From JAAYYM01 sp964483155 (GTDB lineage Bacteria > Bacillota > Clostridia > Lachnospirales > Lachnospiraceae), in contig CAZAAC010000037.1 of NCBI GenBank assembly GCA_964483155.1, forward strand, positions 1 through 25,581: DNA of 25,581 nucleotides. The letters are read 5' to 3'. Below, in pieces: positions 8,250-16,025 of the stretch. Position 1 is the stretch's first letter. Every line of letters begins with the position of its first letter. Made by a program: the position numbers and the translations under genes. Below the pieces are notes generated by a model that did no database searches, was not told the DNA's origin, and saw nothing but the letters and a program-made list of their open reading frames with translations.

Positions 8250-9452
8250 AACGTAATCATATGTCAAATCGCAGCCCCATGCTGTTGCAGATGAGTTGCC
8301 AGCTTTCATATCTACTGTAAAAGTCACTTCTTGCGAAGATAAAATATCCGCTGCTTCTTTTTCACTATATTCAACAGCAAGTCCCTCCCTATAAATCAGT
8401 AAACTTTTCCCGTTTCCACTAAAATATAAATCAATATTTTCAGGATCAAATTGCGCACCAGAGTAACCCATCGCACAAAGAATTCTCCCCCAATTTGCAT
8501 CATGACCAAAAACTGCTGCTTTTGTTAATGATGATGTTATTACTGATTTGCTAAGCAGTTTTGCATTCTCCTTTGTATCCGCATTAATGACCTCGACTTC
8601 TATTAAAGCAGTTGCGCCTTCGCCATCACCAGCAATTTTTTTTGCTAACGTCACATTAATATAATGGAGTGCCTCGCAAAAAATTGCATAATCTTCGTTT
8701 TCCGTATTGATTTCAGGATTACCCGCCATGCCATTTGCCAATATAAGTAGTGTGTCGTTTGTCGACGTGTCGCCATCTATTGATATCATGTTAAAGGTAT
8801 CTTGTACATCTTCTTTCAATGCTCTCGCCAAAAGCTCCTTTGAAATTGAAATATCTGTAGTAAGATATGCGAGTAGAGTGCACATATTCGGGTGAATCAT
8901 ACCTGACCCTTTGCACATACCGCCCATTGTTACAACTTTACCTCCCAATAGAAAAGTTACTGCAACCTCTTTAGATACCGTATCTGTCGTCATAATTGAC
9001 TCGGCTGCCAGTAATCCGTCGGCCAAGCTTCTTCCAAGTCTTGGAATCATTTTTTCAACGCCAGCTTTGATCTTGTCTATGGGAAGCTGCGCACCTATGA
9101 CTCCTGTTGAGCCAATCGCCACTGCCTCTTCCGGAATATTCAATAGTTTTCCTGCGGTCTGTGCTGTTATCTTGCAGGCTTCCATCCCTTGTTCCTTTGT
9201 GCATGCATTTGCAATTCCTGCATTCACGACAACAGCCTGCAAAAATGGTGCATGCTCCACGATTTTTTGATCCCACTTTACCGGTGCTGCTTTCACTACG
9301 TTTGTCGTAAAGGTTGCTGCCGCCACACATGGCTTTTCGCTGAAAATCATTGCCATATCTTTACGATTTTTATATTTAATGCCAGCTTCTGTTCCTGTAG
9401 CAGAAAATCCTTTTGCCGCAGTCACACCACCTTCTATTACTTCATAATTCAT
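8223..9452 (-). CDS. argJ: bifunctional glutamate N-acetyltransferase / amino-acid acetyltransferase
   Basis: ArgJ moves the acetyl group from N-acetylornithine back to glutamate, and in many bacteria also makes acetylglutamate from acetyl-CoA. The 409-residue precursor cleaves itself into two chains. The cleavage motif is 'KGSGMIHPNMCTLLAYLTTD'; the new N-terminal nucleophile would be Thr192, here following Cys191 rather than the more usual Ala. Other family marks are 'GVTAAKGFSATGT' at the start, 'NAGIANACT', 'GSTGVIG', 'SIDGDTSTNDT', 'GDGEGATALIEV', 'HDANWGRI' and the C-terminal 'WGCDLTYDYVKINADYRS'. The frame opens 18 bases earlier at TTG, but GGGAGG lies inside that stretch, so the ATG at 9452 is the start. 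No argA or argE is nearby, which fits the cyclic pathway. Confidence 0.95.
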   Translation of the reverse strand: MNYEVIEGGVTAAKGFSATGTEAGIKYKNRKDMAMIFSEKPCVAAATFTTNVVKAAPVKWDQKIVEHAPFLQAVVVNAGIANACTKEQGMEACKITAQTAGKLLNIPEEAVAIGSTGVIGAQLPIDKIKAGVEKMIPRLGRSLADGLLAAESIMTTDTVSKEVAVTFLLGGKVVTMGGMCKGSGMIHPNMCTLLAYLTTDISISKELLARALKEDVQDTFNMISIDGDTSTNDTLLILANGMAGNPEINTENEDYAIFCEALHYINVTLAKKIAGDGEGATALIEVEVINADTKENAKLLSKSVITSSLTKAAVFGHDANWGRILCAMGYSGAQFDPENIDLYFSGNGKSLLIYREGLAVEYSEKEAADILSSQEVTFTVDMKAGNSSATAWGCDLTYDYVKINADYRS

Positions 9453-9473
9453 ATTCTTATTCCTCCCCAAAAT

Positions 9474-9917
9474 TTATTTATTATATTCGATAATATTTTC
9501 TTTGTTAAGTGCAAAATCATAATAATTCAAATCTTCACGTCTCGTCCAACCTATTTGATTCCAAAAGGCATTTCCAACATCATTCTTTGTAAATGCAATC
9601 AGAGACACTTTATTAATATTCTCTTTATATAATGCTTCCATTGCATGTACTACCATTGATTTTCCAATTCCTCTTCTTCTATAATCTGGCGCAACACATA
9701 CATGGTAGCAGCATCCTCTTCTTCCATCATGACCGCATAAAATGCTACCAACTACTTTTTCATCTTCAACCGCCACAACACTTGTCGTTGGATTTCTTTT
9801 CAGAAATATGGAAACCCCTTCTTTTGAATCATCTATGCTTCTTATTGCAAATCCCTTAATCGATGTCCACAACTGATATACCTCATCATAGTCTTCCTGC
9901 GTCATTACTCTTATCAT
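9474..9917 (-). CDS. GNAT-family N-acetyltransferase (YpeA-like)
   Basis: A single GNAT domain of 147 residues. The acetyl-CoA-binding motif A is 'VCVAPDYRRRGIGKSMVVHAM' (R/Q-x-x-G-x-G/A form as RRRGIG), followed by motif B 'VSLIAFTKNDVGNAFWNQIGW'. The segment 'VVGSILCGHDGRRGCCYHV' resembles the YpeA subgroup. It sits inside the arg operon, 21 bases before argJ and 80 bases after argC, so a role in arginine metabolism, such as a back-up acetylglutamate synthase, is possible but not shown by the sequence; the substrate is unknown. A GTG at 9926 could also start it, with GGGGAG upstream; the ATG at 9917 has AAGG 8 bases before it and begins the usual 'MIRVMTQEDYDEV' fold. Confidence 0.85.
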   Translation of the reverse strand: MIRVMTQEDYDEVYQLWTSIKGFAIRSIDDSKEGVSIFLKRNPTTSVVAVEDEKVVGSILCGHDGRRGCCYHVCVAPDYRRRGIGKSMVVHAMEALYKENINKVSLIAFTKNDVGNAFWNQIGWTRREDLNYYDFALNKENIIEYNK

Positions 9918-9997
9918 ACATTTCACCTTAACTCCCCGCCAATCTGCTCCCGCTCTATCCTATGCTATATTATTATTTTACAGCCCTTACACACTGT

Positions 9998-11038
9998 TTA
10001 AGGAAACATTGGGACCATAGTAAGTCCCATGGATTCTTCAAATCCAAACATCAGATTCATATTCTGCACTGCTTGACCTGCTGCGCCCTTAACCACATTA
10101 TCAAGTGCTCCCATCATGATAATACGATTGGTTCTCGTATCTATTTTAAAATTTACATCCACATAGTTGCTGCCCTCTACCCATTTCGTTTCTGGACATA
10201 TATCTTGATCAAGTACACGTACGAACTTTTCATCCCCATAATACTTATCATAAGCCTGCTTTACTGTTTCATAAGACACTTCTGTTTTAAGGTTAGCATA
10301 AGCTGTTACAAGAACGCCTCTATTCATTGGAACTAGATGAGGTGTGAAAATAATATTAATTGATTCACCCGCCGCATAACTAAGTTGCTCTTCTATTTCA
10401 GGTGTGTGACGATGGGTCAACACACTATAGGCTTTCATGTTTTCATTAACTTCACAAAATAAATTCTGCATCTTAGTGCCTCGACCAGCTCCTGATACAC
10501 CCGATTTTGCATCAATGATAATGGACTGTGGATCAATCATCTTTTCTGCTAAAAGTGGAGCTATTGTTAAAATAGAGCAAGTCGTATAGCAACCTGGATT
10601 TGCGACAAGCTGTGTTTCTTTAATTTTTTCACGATTAACCTCACAAAGTCCATATACGGCCTCTTTAATCAGTTCAGGAGACTTGTGTTCTATTCCATAC
10701 CATTCTTCATAAATACTAACATCTTCTATGCGGTAATCAGCACTTAAATCAATTATTTTTACTTTTGATAACATCTCTTTATCTAATACAGAAGCAAGAA
10801 AGCCCTGTGGTGTTGCTGTAAAAATTACATCAACATTTTCGACCAGTTCTGCCAAATTGTCATCTTTACAAATATCTTCAACAATCTGAAACATATTACC
10901 AAATACTTCATAATACTTCTTATCTATATAACTTCTGGAACCATACCATCTAATTTTAACTTCCGGGTGATTTGACAGTATTCTGACAAGTTCGTTCCCT
11001 GCATATCCAGTTGCTCCAATAATTCCTACGTAAATCAT
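9998..11038 (-). CDS. argC: N-acetyl-gamma-glutamyl-phosphate reductase
   Basis: ArgC reduces N-acetylglutamyl-phosphate to the semialdehyde with NADPH. The 346-residue protein has the Rossmann motif 'VGIIGATGYAGNELVR', 'TATPQGF', 'IIDLSADYRIED', the catalytic Cys150 in 'LVANPGCYTT', 'KSGVSGAGRG' and the substrate loop 'HRHTPEIEEQL', and ends 'GLTMVPMFP' as the family does. AGGAGG lies 9 bases before the ATG at 11038. It is the first gene of the arg operon, with a clear promoter and ArgR-like box upstream. Confidence 0.96.
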   Translation of the reverse strand: MIYVGIIGATGYAGNELVRILSNHPEVKIRWYGSRSYIDKKYYEVFGNMFQIVEDICKDDNLAELVENVDVIFTATPQGFLASVLDKEMLSKVKIIDLSADYRIEDVSIYEEWYGIEHKSPELIKEAVYGLCEVNREKIKETQLVANPGCYTTCSILTIAPLLAEKMIDPQSIIIDAKSGVSGAGRGTKMQNLFCEVNENMKAYSVLTHRHTPEIEEQLSYAAGESINIIFTPHLVPMNRGVLVTAYANLKTEVSYETVKQAYDKYYGDEKFVRVLDQDICPETKWVEGSNYVDVNFKIDTRTNRIIMMGALDNVVKGAAGQAVQNMNLMFGFEESMGLTMVPMFP

Positions 11039-11111
11039 ACTTTGTTCCTCCTGCTTTTCACTTTATCTATCATATCGTATTCCTTATTCAAATTCAACAA
11101 GGCTCCTCGAT

Positions 11112-11125
11112 TGCATAATTATACA
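11112..11125. promoter_or_regulatory. ArgR/AhrC operator (ARG box) over the argC promoter
   Basis: TGCATAATTATACA fits the palindromic ARG-box pattern TGNAT-WWWW-ATNCA at every specified position. It covers the whole -10 element of the argC promoter, so a bound arginine repressor would block RNA polymerase. No argR gene is in the window; binding is inferred from the pattern and context. Confidence 0.7.
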
Positions 11126-11146
11126 TCTATCATTCATTTTTTGCAA
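11118..11146 (-). promoter_or_regulatory. promoter of the argC-argD operon
   Basis: On the minus strand: -35 TTGCAA (11141-11146), 17-base spacer, -10 TATAAT (11118-11123, consensus). It starts the transcript roughly 70 bases before the argC start codon. The ARG box at 11112-11125 contains the -10. Confidence 0.75.
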
Positions 11147-11170
11147 TATATTTTATTATTTTTTTGCTTT

Positions 11171-11210
11171 TATGCATATTTTGATACATTTATGCATTTT
11201 TGCTTGCATT
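11171..11210. repeat. two tandem 20-base ARG-box-like units
   Basis: Units 11171-11190 and 11191-11210 agree at 15 of 20 positions; both start TATGCAT and end CATT. Each holds half-sites (TGCAT with ATACA or TTGCA) like the argC ARG box but with a longer centre. They lie on one side of the helix between the two divergent promoters, as expected for co-operative binding of hexameric ArgR. A further ARG-like site, 12 of 14 to the pattern, is at 11225-11238. Confidence 0.5.
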
Positions 11211-11246
11211 ATTTATCTTAATGATGTATATTTATGTTCAGACATT

Positions 11247-11252
11247 TATAAT
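11247..11252 (+). promoter_or_regulatory. probable -10 element of argG
   Basis: A consensus TATAAT lies 46 bases before the argG start codon. No good -35 is seen at 16-18 bases; the region where it should lie is occupied by the ARG-like site at 11225-11238, which fits a regulated promoter. Confidence 0.5.
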
Positions 11253-11298
11253 AGAATATAAAAATGTATATCAATATCATAATAGGAGGTTTTATTTG

Positions 11299-12525
11299 AT
11301 GAAAGAAAAAGTTATTTTAGCTTACTCAGGAGGGCTTGATACAACAGCAATCATTCCTTGGCTAAAGGAGAACTATGACTATGAGGTCGTATGTGTGTGT
11401 GTTGATGTTGGTCAAGAAAGTGAATTGGACGGTTTGGAAGAACGTGCCAGATTATCAGGTGCTACTAAATTATATATTGAGGATTTAGTAGATGAGTTTT
11501 GTGATGAGTATATCGTTCCCTGCGTGCAAGCAAATGCAGTTTATGAAAACAAGTATTTACTTGGCACATCTATGGCTCGCCCTGTTATTGCAAAACGACT
11601 TGTGGAAGTTGCCAGAAAAGAAGGTGCTACTGCCATTTGTCATGGCGCAACTGGCAAAGGAAATGATCAGGTCCGTTTTGAACTTGGAATTAAGGCATTA
11701 GCACCTGACCTAAAAATCATTGCACCTTGGCGCTGTAACGAGACCTGGGGTATGAGTTCCCGCGAAGAAGAAATCGATTATTGCAAGGCACATGGAATTG
11801 ACTTACCTTTTTCTGCGGATAACAGTTATAGCCGTGATCGCAACCTATGGCATATCAGTCATGAGGGCCTTGAACTTGAAAATCCTGCTGCCGAGCCAAA
11901 TTATGATCACTTATTGGTACTTGGCGTGGCTCCTGAAAAAGCGCCTGATGAAGGCGAATATGTGAAAATGACTTTTGAAGGTGGCATACCTAAAACTTTA
12001 AATGGAAAAAATATGAAGGTTTCAGAAATCATCAAAGCGTTAAATAAACTTGGTGGAAAACATGGTGTCGGCATTATTGATATTGTAGAGAACCGCGTTG
12101 TTGGCATGAAGTCACGTGGCGTATATGAAACACCTGGTGGAACTATTCTTATGGAAGCACATCAACAATTGGAAGAGTTGATTCTCGACCGTGCAACTTA
12201 CACAGTAAAAAAAGAAATGGGCAACAAATTTGCTGATATTGTTTATGAAGGAAAATGGTTTACGCCTCTGCGCGAAGCAGTACAAGCTTTTATTGAGTCT
12301 ACACAACAATATGTAACTGGAGAAGTAAATTTTAAACTTTACAAGGGTAATATTATCAAAGCAGGGACAACTTCCCCTTATTCTCTTTATAGTGAATCAC
12401 TTGCTTCCTTTACAACAGGGGCATTATATGATCATCATGATGCTGAGGGCTTTATCAATCTGTTCGGATTACCTCTGAAGGTTCGTGCCATGAAAATGGC
12501 GGAGGCACAAAACAAGGAAAAATAG
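11299..12525 (+). CDS. argG: argininosuccinate synthase
   Basis: ArgG joins citrulline and aspartate with ATP. The 408-residue protein has the PP-loop 'AYSGGLDTTAIIPWL', 'CVDVGQESELDGL', 'ATGKGNDQVRFELG' (citrulline/aspartate site), 'IIAPWR', 'SADNSYSRDRNLWHISHEG', and 'MKSRGVYETPGGTIL'. AGGAGG lies 9 bases before the ATG at 11299; the longer open frame from 11200 runs through the promoter and is not used. It is divergent from argC and is followed at once by a strong hairpin, so argH is not in this unit. Confidence 0.97.
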   Translation: MKEKVILAYSGGLDTTAIIPWLKENYDYEVVCVCVDVGQESELDGLEERARLSGATKLYIEDLVDEFCDEYIVPCVQANAVYENKYLLGTSMARPVIAKRLVEVARKEGATAICHGATGKGNDQVRFELGIKALAPDLKIIAPWRCNETWGMSSREEEIDYCKAHGIDLPFSADNSYSRDRNLWHISHEGLELENPAAEPNYDHLLVLGVAPEKAPDEGEYVKMTFEGGIPKTLNGKNMKVSEIIKALNKLGGKHGVGIIDIVENRVVGMKSRGVYETPGGTILMEAHQQLEELILDRATYTVKKEMGNKFADIVYEGKWFTPLREAVQAFIESTQQYVTGEVNFKLYKGNIIKAGTTSPYSLYSESLASFTTGALYDHHDAEGFINLFGLPLKVRAMKMAEAQNKEK

Positions 12526-12541
12526 CCCTATCAAATAGTTT

Positions 12542-12587
12542 TGCAATAATGAAAGACGCCTTACTATTGGCGTCTTTCATTATTGCA
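12542..12587 (+). terminator. strong hairpin terminator after argG
   Basis: A 19-base perfect stem (12542-12560 with 12569-12587) around an 8-base loop begins 16 bases after the argG stop. The inner GC-rich stem is GACGCC/GGCGTC, followed by the U-rich TTTCATTATT, and the A-rich left arm gives the same form on the other strand. Confidence 0.85.
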
Positions 12588-12646
12588 TATATAGGCAATT
12601 GTATGATACTATATTGTCAAGAGATACTTGTGAAAGGAGCTTTCCT

Positions 12647-12946
12647 ATGAACATTGTTATTCTTTTAATTATCTGTTACTTTTTTATTATAAATGTAGTT
12701 GATTTTGTACTTATGGGCATCGATAAAAGTAAGGCTCGAAAACAAACCTGGCGCATTCCCGAATCCACCTTGATTTTAGTTGCATTGATTGGCGGCAGTC
12801 TAGGTGCTTGGATTGGTATGTATACATTTCGGCATAAAACAAGACATAAAGTATTTGTAATTGGAATACCCTTTTTATTTTTAGTACATTTTATAACTGC
12901 AATTAGTATAATCTTTTTTTCTCCCTATACGATAAGGTTTATGTAA
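12647..12946 (+). CDS. DUF1294 family small membrane protein
   Basis: A 99-residue integral membrane protein with about three membrane segments (residues 3-24, 44-62 and 72-92). It has the DUF1294 marks 'MGIDKSKARKQTWRIPE' between the first two helices, 'GGSLGAWIGMYTFRHKTRHKVF' and a hydrophobic tail. The biochemical function of the family is not known. GAAAGGAG is placed 8-13 bases before the ATG at 12647; the frame is open 48 bases further upstream but without a better start. It stands alone between the argG terminator and the convergent degV-family gene. Confidence 0.85.
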   Translation: MNIVILLIICYFFIINVVDFVLMGIDKSKARKQTWRIPESTLILVALIGGSLGAWIGMYTFRHKTRHKVFVIGIPFLFLVHFITAISIIFFSPYTIRFM

Positions 12947-12961
12947 GCCTGTTTTCTGCAA

Positions 12962-13828
12962 TTATATCGTTACAATAATTCCGCCATCTCCGGCATAGAG
13001 ACTGCTAATTCCTGCAGTGTTCAATATAACAACTTCCTTAACCTTCATGATCTTTATTATTTCATCTTTTATCATCATTGCACGTTCCATGCAATTGCAA
13101 TGTGCAATGGCAAGCCGTTTATCACTAGATTCTATAATATCCCTCTGTATAATACTTACCATCTTTTTGAGTGCCTTATTGATTCCTCGCGCTTTATCTA
13201 ATTGCTGGATGTCACCTTCATCCGTCGCTGCCATAACCGGCTTAATATTTAATGTGCTTGCTACCAGCGCCTTAACACCTGTAAGTCTTCCATTCTTTCG
13301 CAAATGTTCCAAGGTTTCTAATACGAAGTATGTATGCATCTCATCAATAAACTTTTCAACCGTATGCACCGTCAGCTTAAAATCCATTCCCTCTTTGATA
13401 CAATCCATTATCTTTAATGCAATCTGCGTCTCTCCACAAGAGGCTGACTTAGAATCAAATACATAAATATTCTTCACTTTGTCTGGATATTCTTCTTGAT
13501 ATAATTGCATCGCTAATTTAGCACATCCACAGGAACCTGACAATTTGTCGGACAATGTAATTATAAAAACATTATCTGCATCACCTTTTATTTCATTCAT
13601 ATAGCTTTCAGGTGAAGGGCATGAAGACTGTGGTGATGTGGGCCATTTTGCTACTTTTTTCAAAAAACTTGCCTGATCAAAACTATCATCATCAATAATT
13701 GTCTCATCACCGATTCTTATTGATAGAGGAACATTTACAAACCTTTTATCACTCTTCAATTCCTTTGGAAGTTCTCCACAACTATCAAGAATAATCTTAA
13801 AAGACTCAATTGCCCCATTCATTTCCAT
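12962..13828 (-). CDS. DegV family fatty-acid-binding protein
   Basis: A 288-residue cytoplasmic protein of the DegV/FakB family, which bind fatty acids and in some bacteria pass them to a fatty-acid kinase. Family marks are 'IILDSCGELP' at the start, 'FDQASFLKKV', the 'PTSPQSSCPSPESYMNEI' loop (usually T-S-Q-P-S-P), 'IITLSDKLSGSCGCAKLA', 'VFDSKSASCGETQIAL', 'FVLETLEHLRKNGRL' and 'LNIKPVMAATDEGDI'. The kinase partner FakA is not nearby. The sequence is unusually Cys-rich around the ligand loops. AGGG lies 7 bases before the ATG at 13828. It is convergent with the DUF1294 gene with 15 bases between stops. Confidence 0.9.
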   Translation of the reverse strand: MEMNGAIESFKIILDSCGELPKELKSDKRFVNVPLSIRIGDETIIDDDSFDQASFLKKVAKWPTSPQSSCPSPESYMNEIKGDADNVFIITLSDKLSGSCGCAKLAMQLYQEEYPDKVKNIYVFDSKSASCGETQIALKIMDCIKEGMDFKLTVHTVEKFIDEMHTYFVLETLEHLRKNGRLTGVKALVASTLNIKPVMAATDEGDIQQLDKARGINKALKKMVSIIQRDIIESSDKRLAIAHCNCMERAMMIKDEIIKIMKVKEVVILNTAGISSLYAGDGGIIVTI

Positions 13829-13867
13829 GTAAATACCCTACACTTTCTCTTTCATATTAATATTCTT

Positions 13868-13932
13868 TACATGAAAAGATCAAAAATATTTCATGTAGTT
13901 TTCATTACTATATATACTAGCATGTATCATGC
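13868..13932. promoter_or_regulatory. inverted repeats upstream of the degV-family gene
   Basis: Two dyads lie in the 173-base gap between the M18 peptidase stop and the degV-family start: TACATGAAA (13868-13876) with TTTCATGTA (13889-13897), and GCATG-TAT-CATGC (13920-13932). Both contain the CATG core. They could be operator sites or weak hairpins; no factor is identified and no convincing promoter was fixed. Confidence 0.35.
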
Positions 13933-14001
13933 GTTTTGAAAAGAGGAAATTTCACCTTTTTATATATTGTTTCTATCTGATTTTTCATAATATTCACAAT
14001 T

Positions 14002-15312
14002 TTATGCAAAAAACAATGCTCTTACTAGATCTGTAATACTTTTTTGATCTTTACTACCCATTAGTTCTCTAGCCGAATGCATCGCAAGCAAAGGGATTCC
14101 AACATCAACCGTTGTCATAGGAAGCATCGATGAAGCAATGCTTCCAAACGTACTACCACTTGTTCCATCCGAACGATTCACGAATTTCTTATACGGAATT
14201 TGATGTTTTAATAAAAGCTGTTGTATAATAGCAATTCCCTCTGCATCGGTCGCATAAGACTGACCTGCTGCCTCTTTCAAACAGACACCCGAATTAAGTG
14301 GAATTTTATTGACCGGATCATATTTATCTTTTTGATTTGGATGATAGGCATGTCCTACATCCACAGATAGAAATAGCCCTTTAGCCATTGCTTCAGTAAA
14401 TGCAATATGGTTTTTGCCTAGCGAGAGATACATTTTTTCTAAGATCATGGCTAGCAACATTGAGCCGGCTCCTTGCTTTGTCTTACTTCCAATTTCTTCG
14501 TGATCAAATAGTGCAATTAAATCAATACCATCCTCTCTGGTCGCTTCGATAATGGCAGTTAAGCATGCCTGTACTGAAGTCATGTTATCAATTCTCGGCG
14601 CTGATATGAAATCCTGATTAACACCAATGTATTGTCCTTCTTCTGCGCAGTATACTGTCAACTCATAATCTAATATTTCTTCTGGTTCTACCCCGCACTC
14701 CTGCGCAATACAATCCATAAAGAACGAGCATTTTTCACTGGACTCTGCTTTTTTATTTAGTTCCTCCTCTATCACACCAGCAATTGGAATCATATCTGTC
14801 TGTTTATTTAACTCTATTCCTTTATTGATTTCTTTATTCAAATGAATTGCCAGATTCGGAATTGTTAAAATGGGACGTTTGATACAAACCAGTTGCATGG
14901 TTGGCTTAAATACATCATTTGACTTTAATGCAATTCTGCCTGCCACAGATAGCGGCCTGTCAAGCCATGTGTTCAAAATTGCGCCTCCGTAAACCTCTGC
15001 ATTAACACGTACATAATTGTTTTCCTTCATTTCAGGATTTGGTTTAACGCGTAGGCATGGAAAATCAGTATGTGCTGCTGCGATTCTAAGCTGACCCTCT
15101 ACTGCATCCGCTTCATTTCCAATATGAAAAGCAATCAAAGTAGAGCCATGATGTACCATATAGTATTTATGTCCCTTTTTTAGCTTCCACTCCTCCCCTA
15201 ATTTGCATTCTTCAAAGCCTGCTGCTTCTAATTGCTGTACAGCTGCTTTTACGGCATGGAAAGGTGATGTTGCCTCACTAATCAGTTTTAATAATTGATC
15301 CGCCTCTTTCAT
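14002..15312 (-). CDS. apeB: M18 family zinc aminopeptidase (aspartyl aminopeptidase-like)
   Basis: A cytosolic metallo-aminopeptidase that removes N-terminal, often acidic, residues from peptides. The 436 residues match the usual length. Two-metal-site residues can be placed: His81 ('AAAHTDFPCLRVKP'), Asp242 ('SAPRIDNMTS'), Glu272/Glu273 ('FDHEEIGS'), Asp318 ('SVDVGHAYHPN') and His412 ('LLAMHSARELMG'). 'YGGAILNTWLDRPLS' and 'RSDGTSGSTFGSIASS' are further family marks. GAGGG lies 8 bases before the ATG at 15312. It is divergent from the DUF5721 gene and has its own promoter. Confidence 0.93.
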   Translation of the reverse strand: MKEADQLLKLISEATSPFHAVKAAVQQLEAAGFEECKLGEEWKLKKGHKYYMVHHGSTLIAFHIGNEADAVEGQLRIAAAHTDFPCLRVKPNPEMKENNYVRVNAEVYGGAILNTWLDRPLSVAGRIALKSNDVFKPTMQLVCIKRPILTIPNLAIHLNKEINKGIELNKQTDMIPIAGVIEEELNKKAESSEKCSFFMDCIAQECGVEPEEILDYELTVYCAEEGQYIGVNQDFISAPRIDNMTSVQACLTAIIEATREDGIDLIALFDHEEIGSKTKQGAGSMLLAMILEKMYLSLGKNHIAFTEAMAKGLFLSVDVGHAYHPNQKDKYDPVNKIPLNSGVCLKEAAGQSYATDAEGIAIIQQLLLKHQIPYKKFVNRSDGTSGSTFGSIASSMLPMTTVDVGIPLLAMHSARELMGSKDQKSITDLVRALFFA

Positions 15313-15343
15313 GATGCATTCCCTCTTTCATTTTATTAGACTA

Positions 15344-15372
15344 ATTATACTTCTTTTATTGCAACATGAAAA
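15344..15372 (-). promoter_or_regulatory. promoter of the M18 peptidase gene
   Basis: Minus strand: -35 TTTTCA (15367-15372), 17-base spacer, consensus -10 TATAAT (15344-15349), about 32 bases before the start codon. Confidence 0.55.
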
Positions 15373-15402
15373 CGATTTTCGTTTTTCTTTTGCTATCTGC
15401 TA

Positions 15403-15411
15403 TGGTATACT
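15403..15411 (+). promoter_or_regulatory. extended -10 promoter for the DUF5721 / S1 unit
   Basis: TGG-TATACT (TATACT at 15406-15411) is an extended -10 about 62 bases before the TTG start of the DUF5721 gene. The -35 is poor, as is common for extended -10 promoters. Confidence 0.45.
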
Positions 15412-15472
15412 TAATTGCAACCATTTGACTTTATTCGTTACTCATTTAAATTGTTCTGCTGGAGGAGATATC

Positions 15473-16009
15473 TTGATTTCATTGAAAATTGTAGACGTAA
15501 AAGGATTTATGGCAAAACTTCTTTTTGAAAATGCTTCAACATTTGATTCTTTTTTAGTTTCTGAAATCCTAATTACAACATATAACACCTTTCACATAAA
15601 TGGGCATATCAATCAAACATTTTATTCCTCAGCAACTTCCGAAAATGATACTGATGATGATACTGCTCTTTTATTTCCGACCATGTCTTCTTGGAAAACA
15701 CTAAAGCCTATTTGTTTTGATCTGATTAAAGGGAAGCGAACACCACTTAATTTTAAATTTACTTTTCAATTTTCTGCGAAAGATACCGATGCGTTCTTAT
15801 TAAAATCTACAGCTGAAATAAGTTCTCAATTTACTGCAGATACCATCAATGGTCTTATCCTAAATATTCGATATGATGATAATGCTTTAACCTGTATTAC
15901 TTCTACTTCTTTAAATATTTTTACAATGGATAAATCACTTGAGCAGGCATGGGATAACACGATTCGCAATTTTTTTACTGCAAACGAAATAGAGTTTAAA
16001 GAAAACTAA
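15473..16009 (+). CDS. DUF5721 family protein of unknown function
   Basis: A 178-residue soluble protein with no signal or membrane segment. It begins 'ISLKIVDVKGFMAKLLFENASTFDSF', continues 'EILITTYNTFHINGHIN' and has a beta-rich body, the pattern I associate with DUF5721 of Lachnospiraceae; the assignment is from memory. The open frame extends back to 15311 but has no likely start there. GGAGG lies 7 bases before TTG at 15473, and the family usually begins with this 'M-I-S-L-K-I' strand, so a TTG start is chosen. It is 16 bases before the S1 gene and probably co-transcribed, hinting at a role near RNA or translation (weak inference). Confidence 0.7.
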   Translation: MISLKIVDVKGFMAKLLFENASTFDSFLVSEILITTYNTFHINGHINQTFYSSATSENDTDDDTALLFPTMSSWKTLKPICFDLIKGKRTPLNFKFTFQFSAKDTDAFLLKSTAEISSQFTADTINGLILNIRYDDNALTCITSTSLNIFTMDKSLEQAWDNTIRNFFTANEIEFKEN

Positions 16010-16025
16010 ACCTGGGAGGAAGAAT

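Noticed and set aside
9189..9632. 147-codon plus-strand frame opposite argJ and the GNAT gene
   Set aside because: Cys/His/Ile-rich translation without domain pattern, crossing two well-supported genes on the other strand.
11200..11298. Upstream extension of argG
   Set aside because: The extra residues are encoded by the operator/promoter region, and the conserved protein starts at the ATG after AGGAGG.
11039..11298. T-box or other riboswitch leader for the arg genes
   Set aside because: No T-box motif, long leader or terminator/antiterminator pair; ARG-like boxes explain the region better.
15311..15472. Upstream extension of the DUF5721 frame to an ATG at 15311
   Set aside because: It overlaps the start of the divergent peptidase gene and runs through both promoters; the TTG at 15473 with GGAGG fits better.
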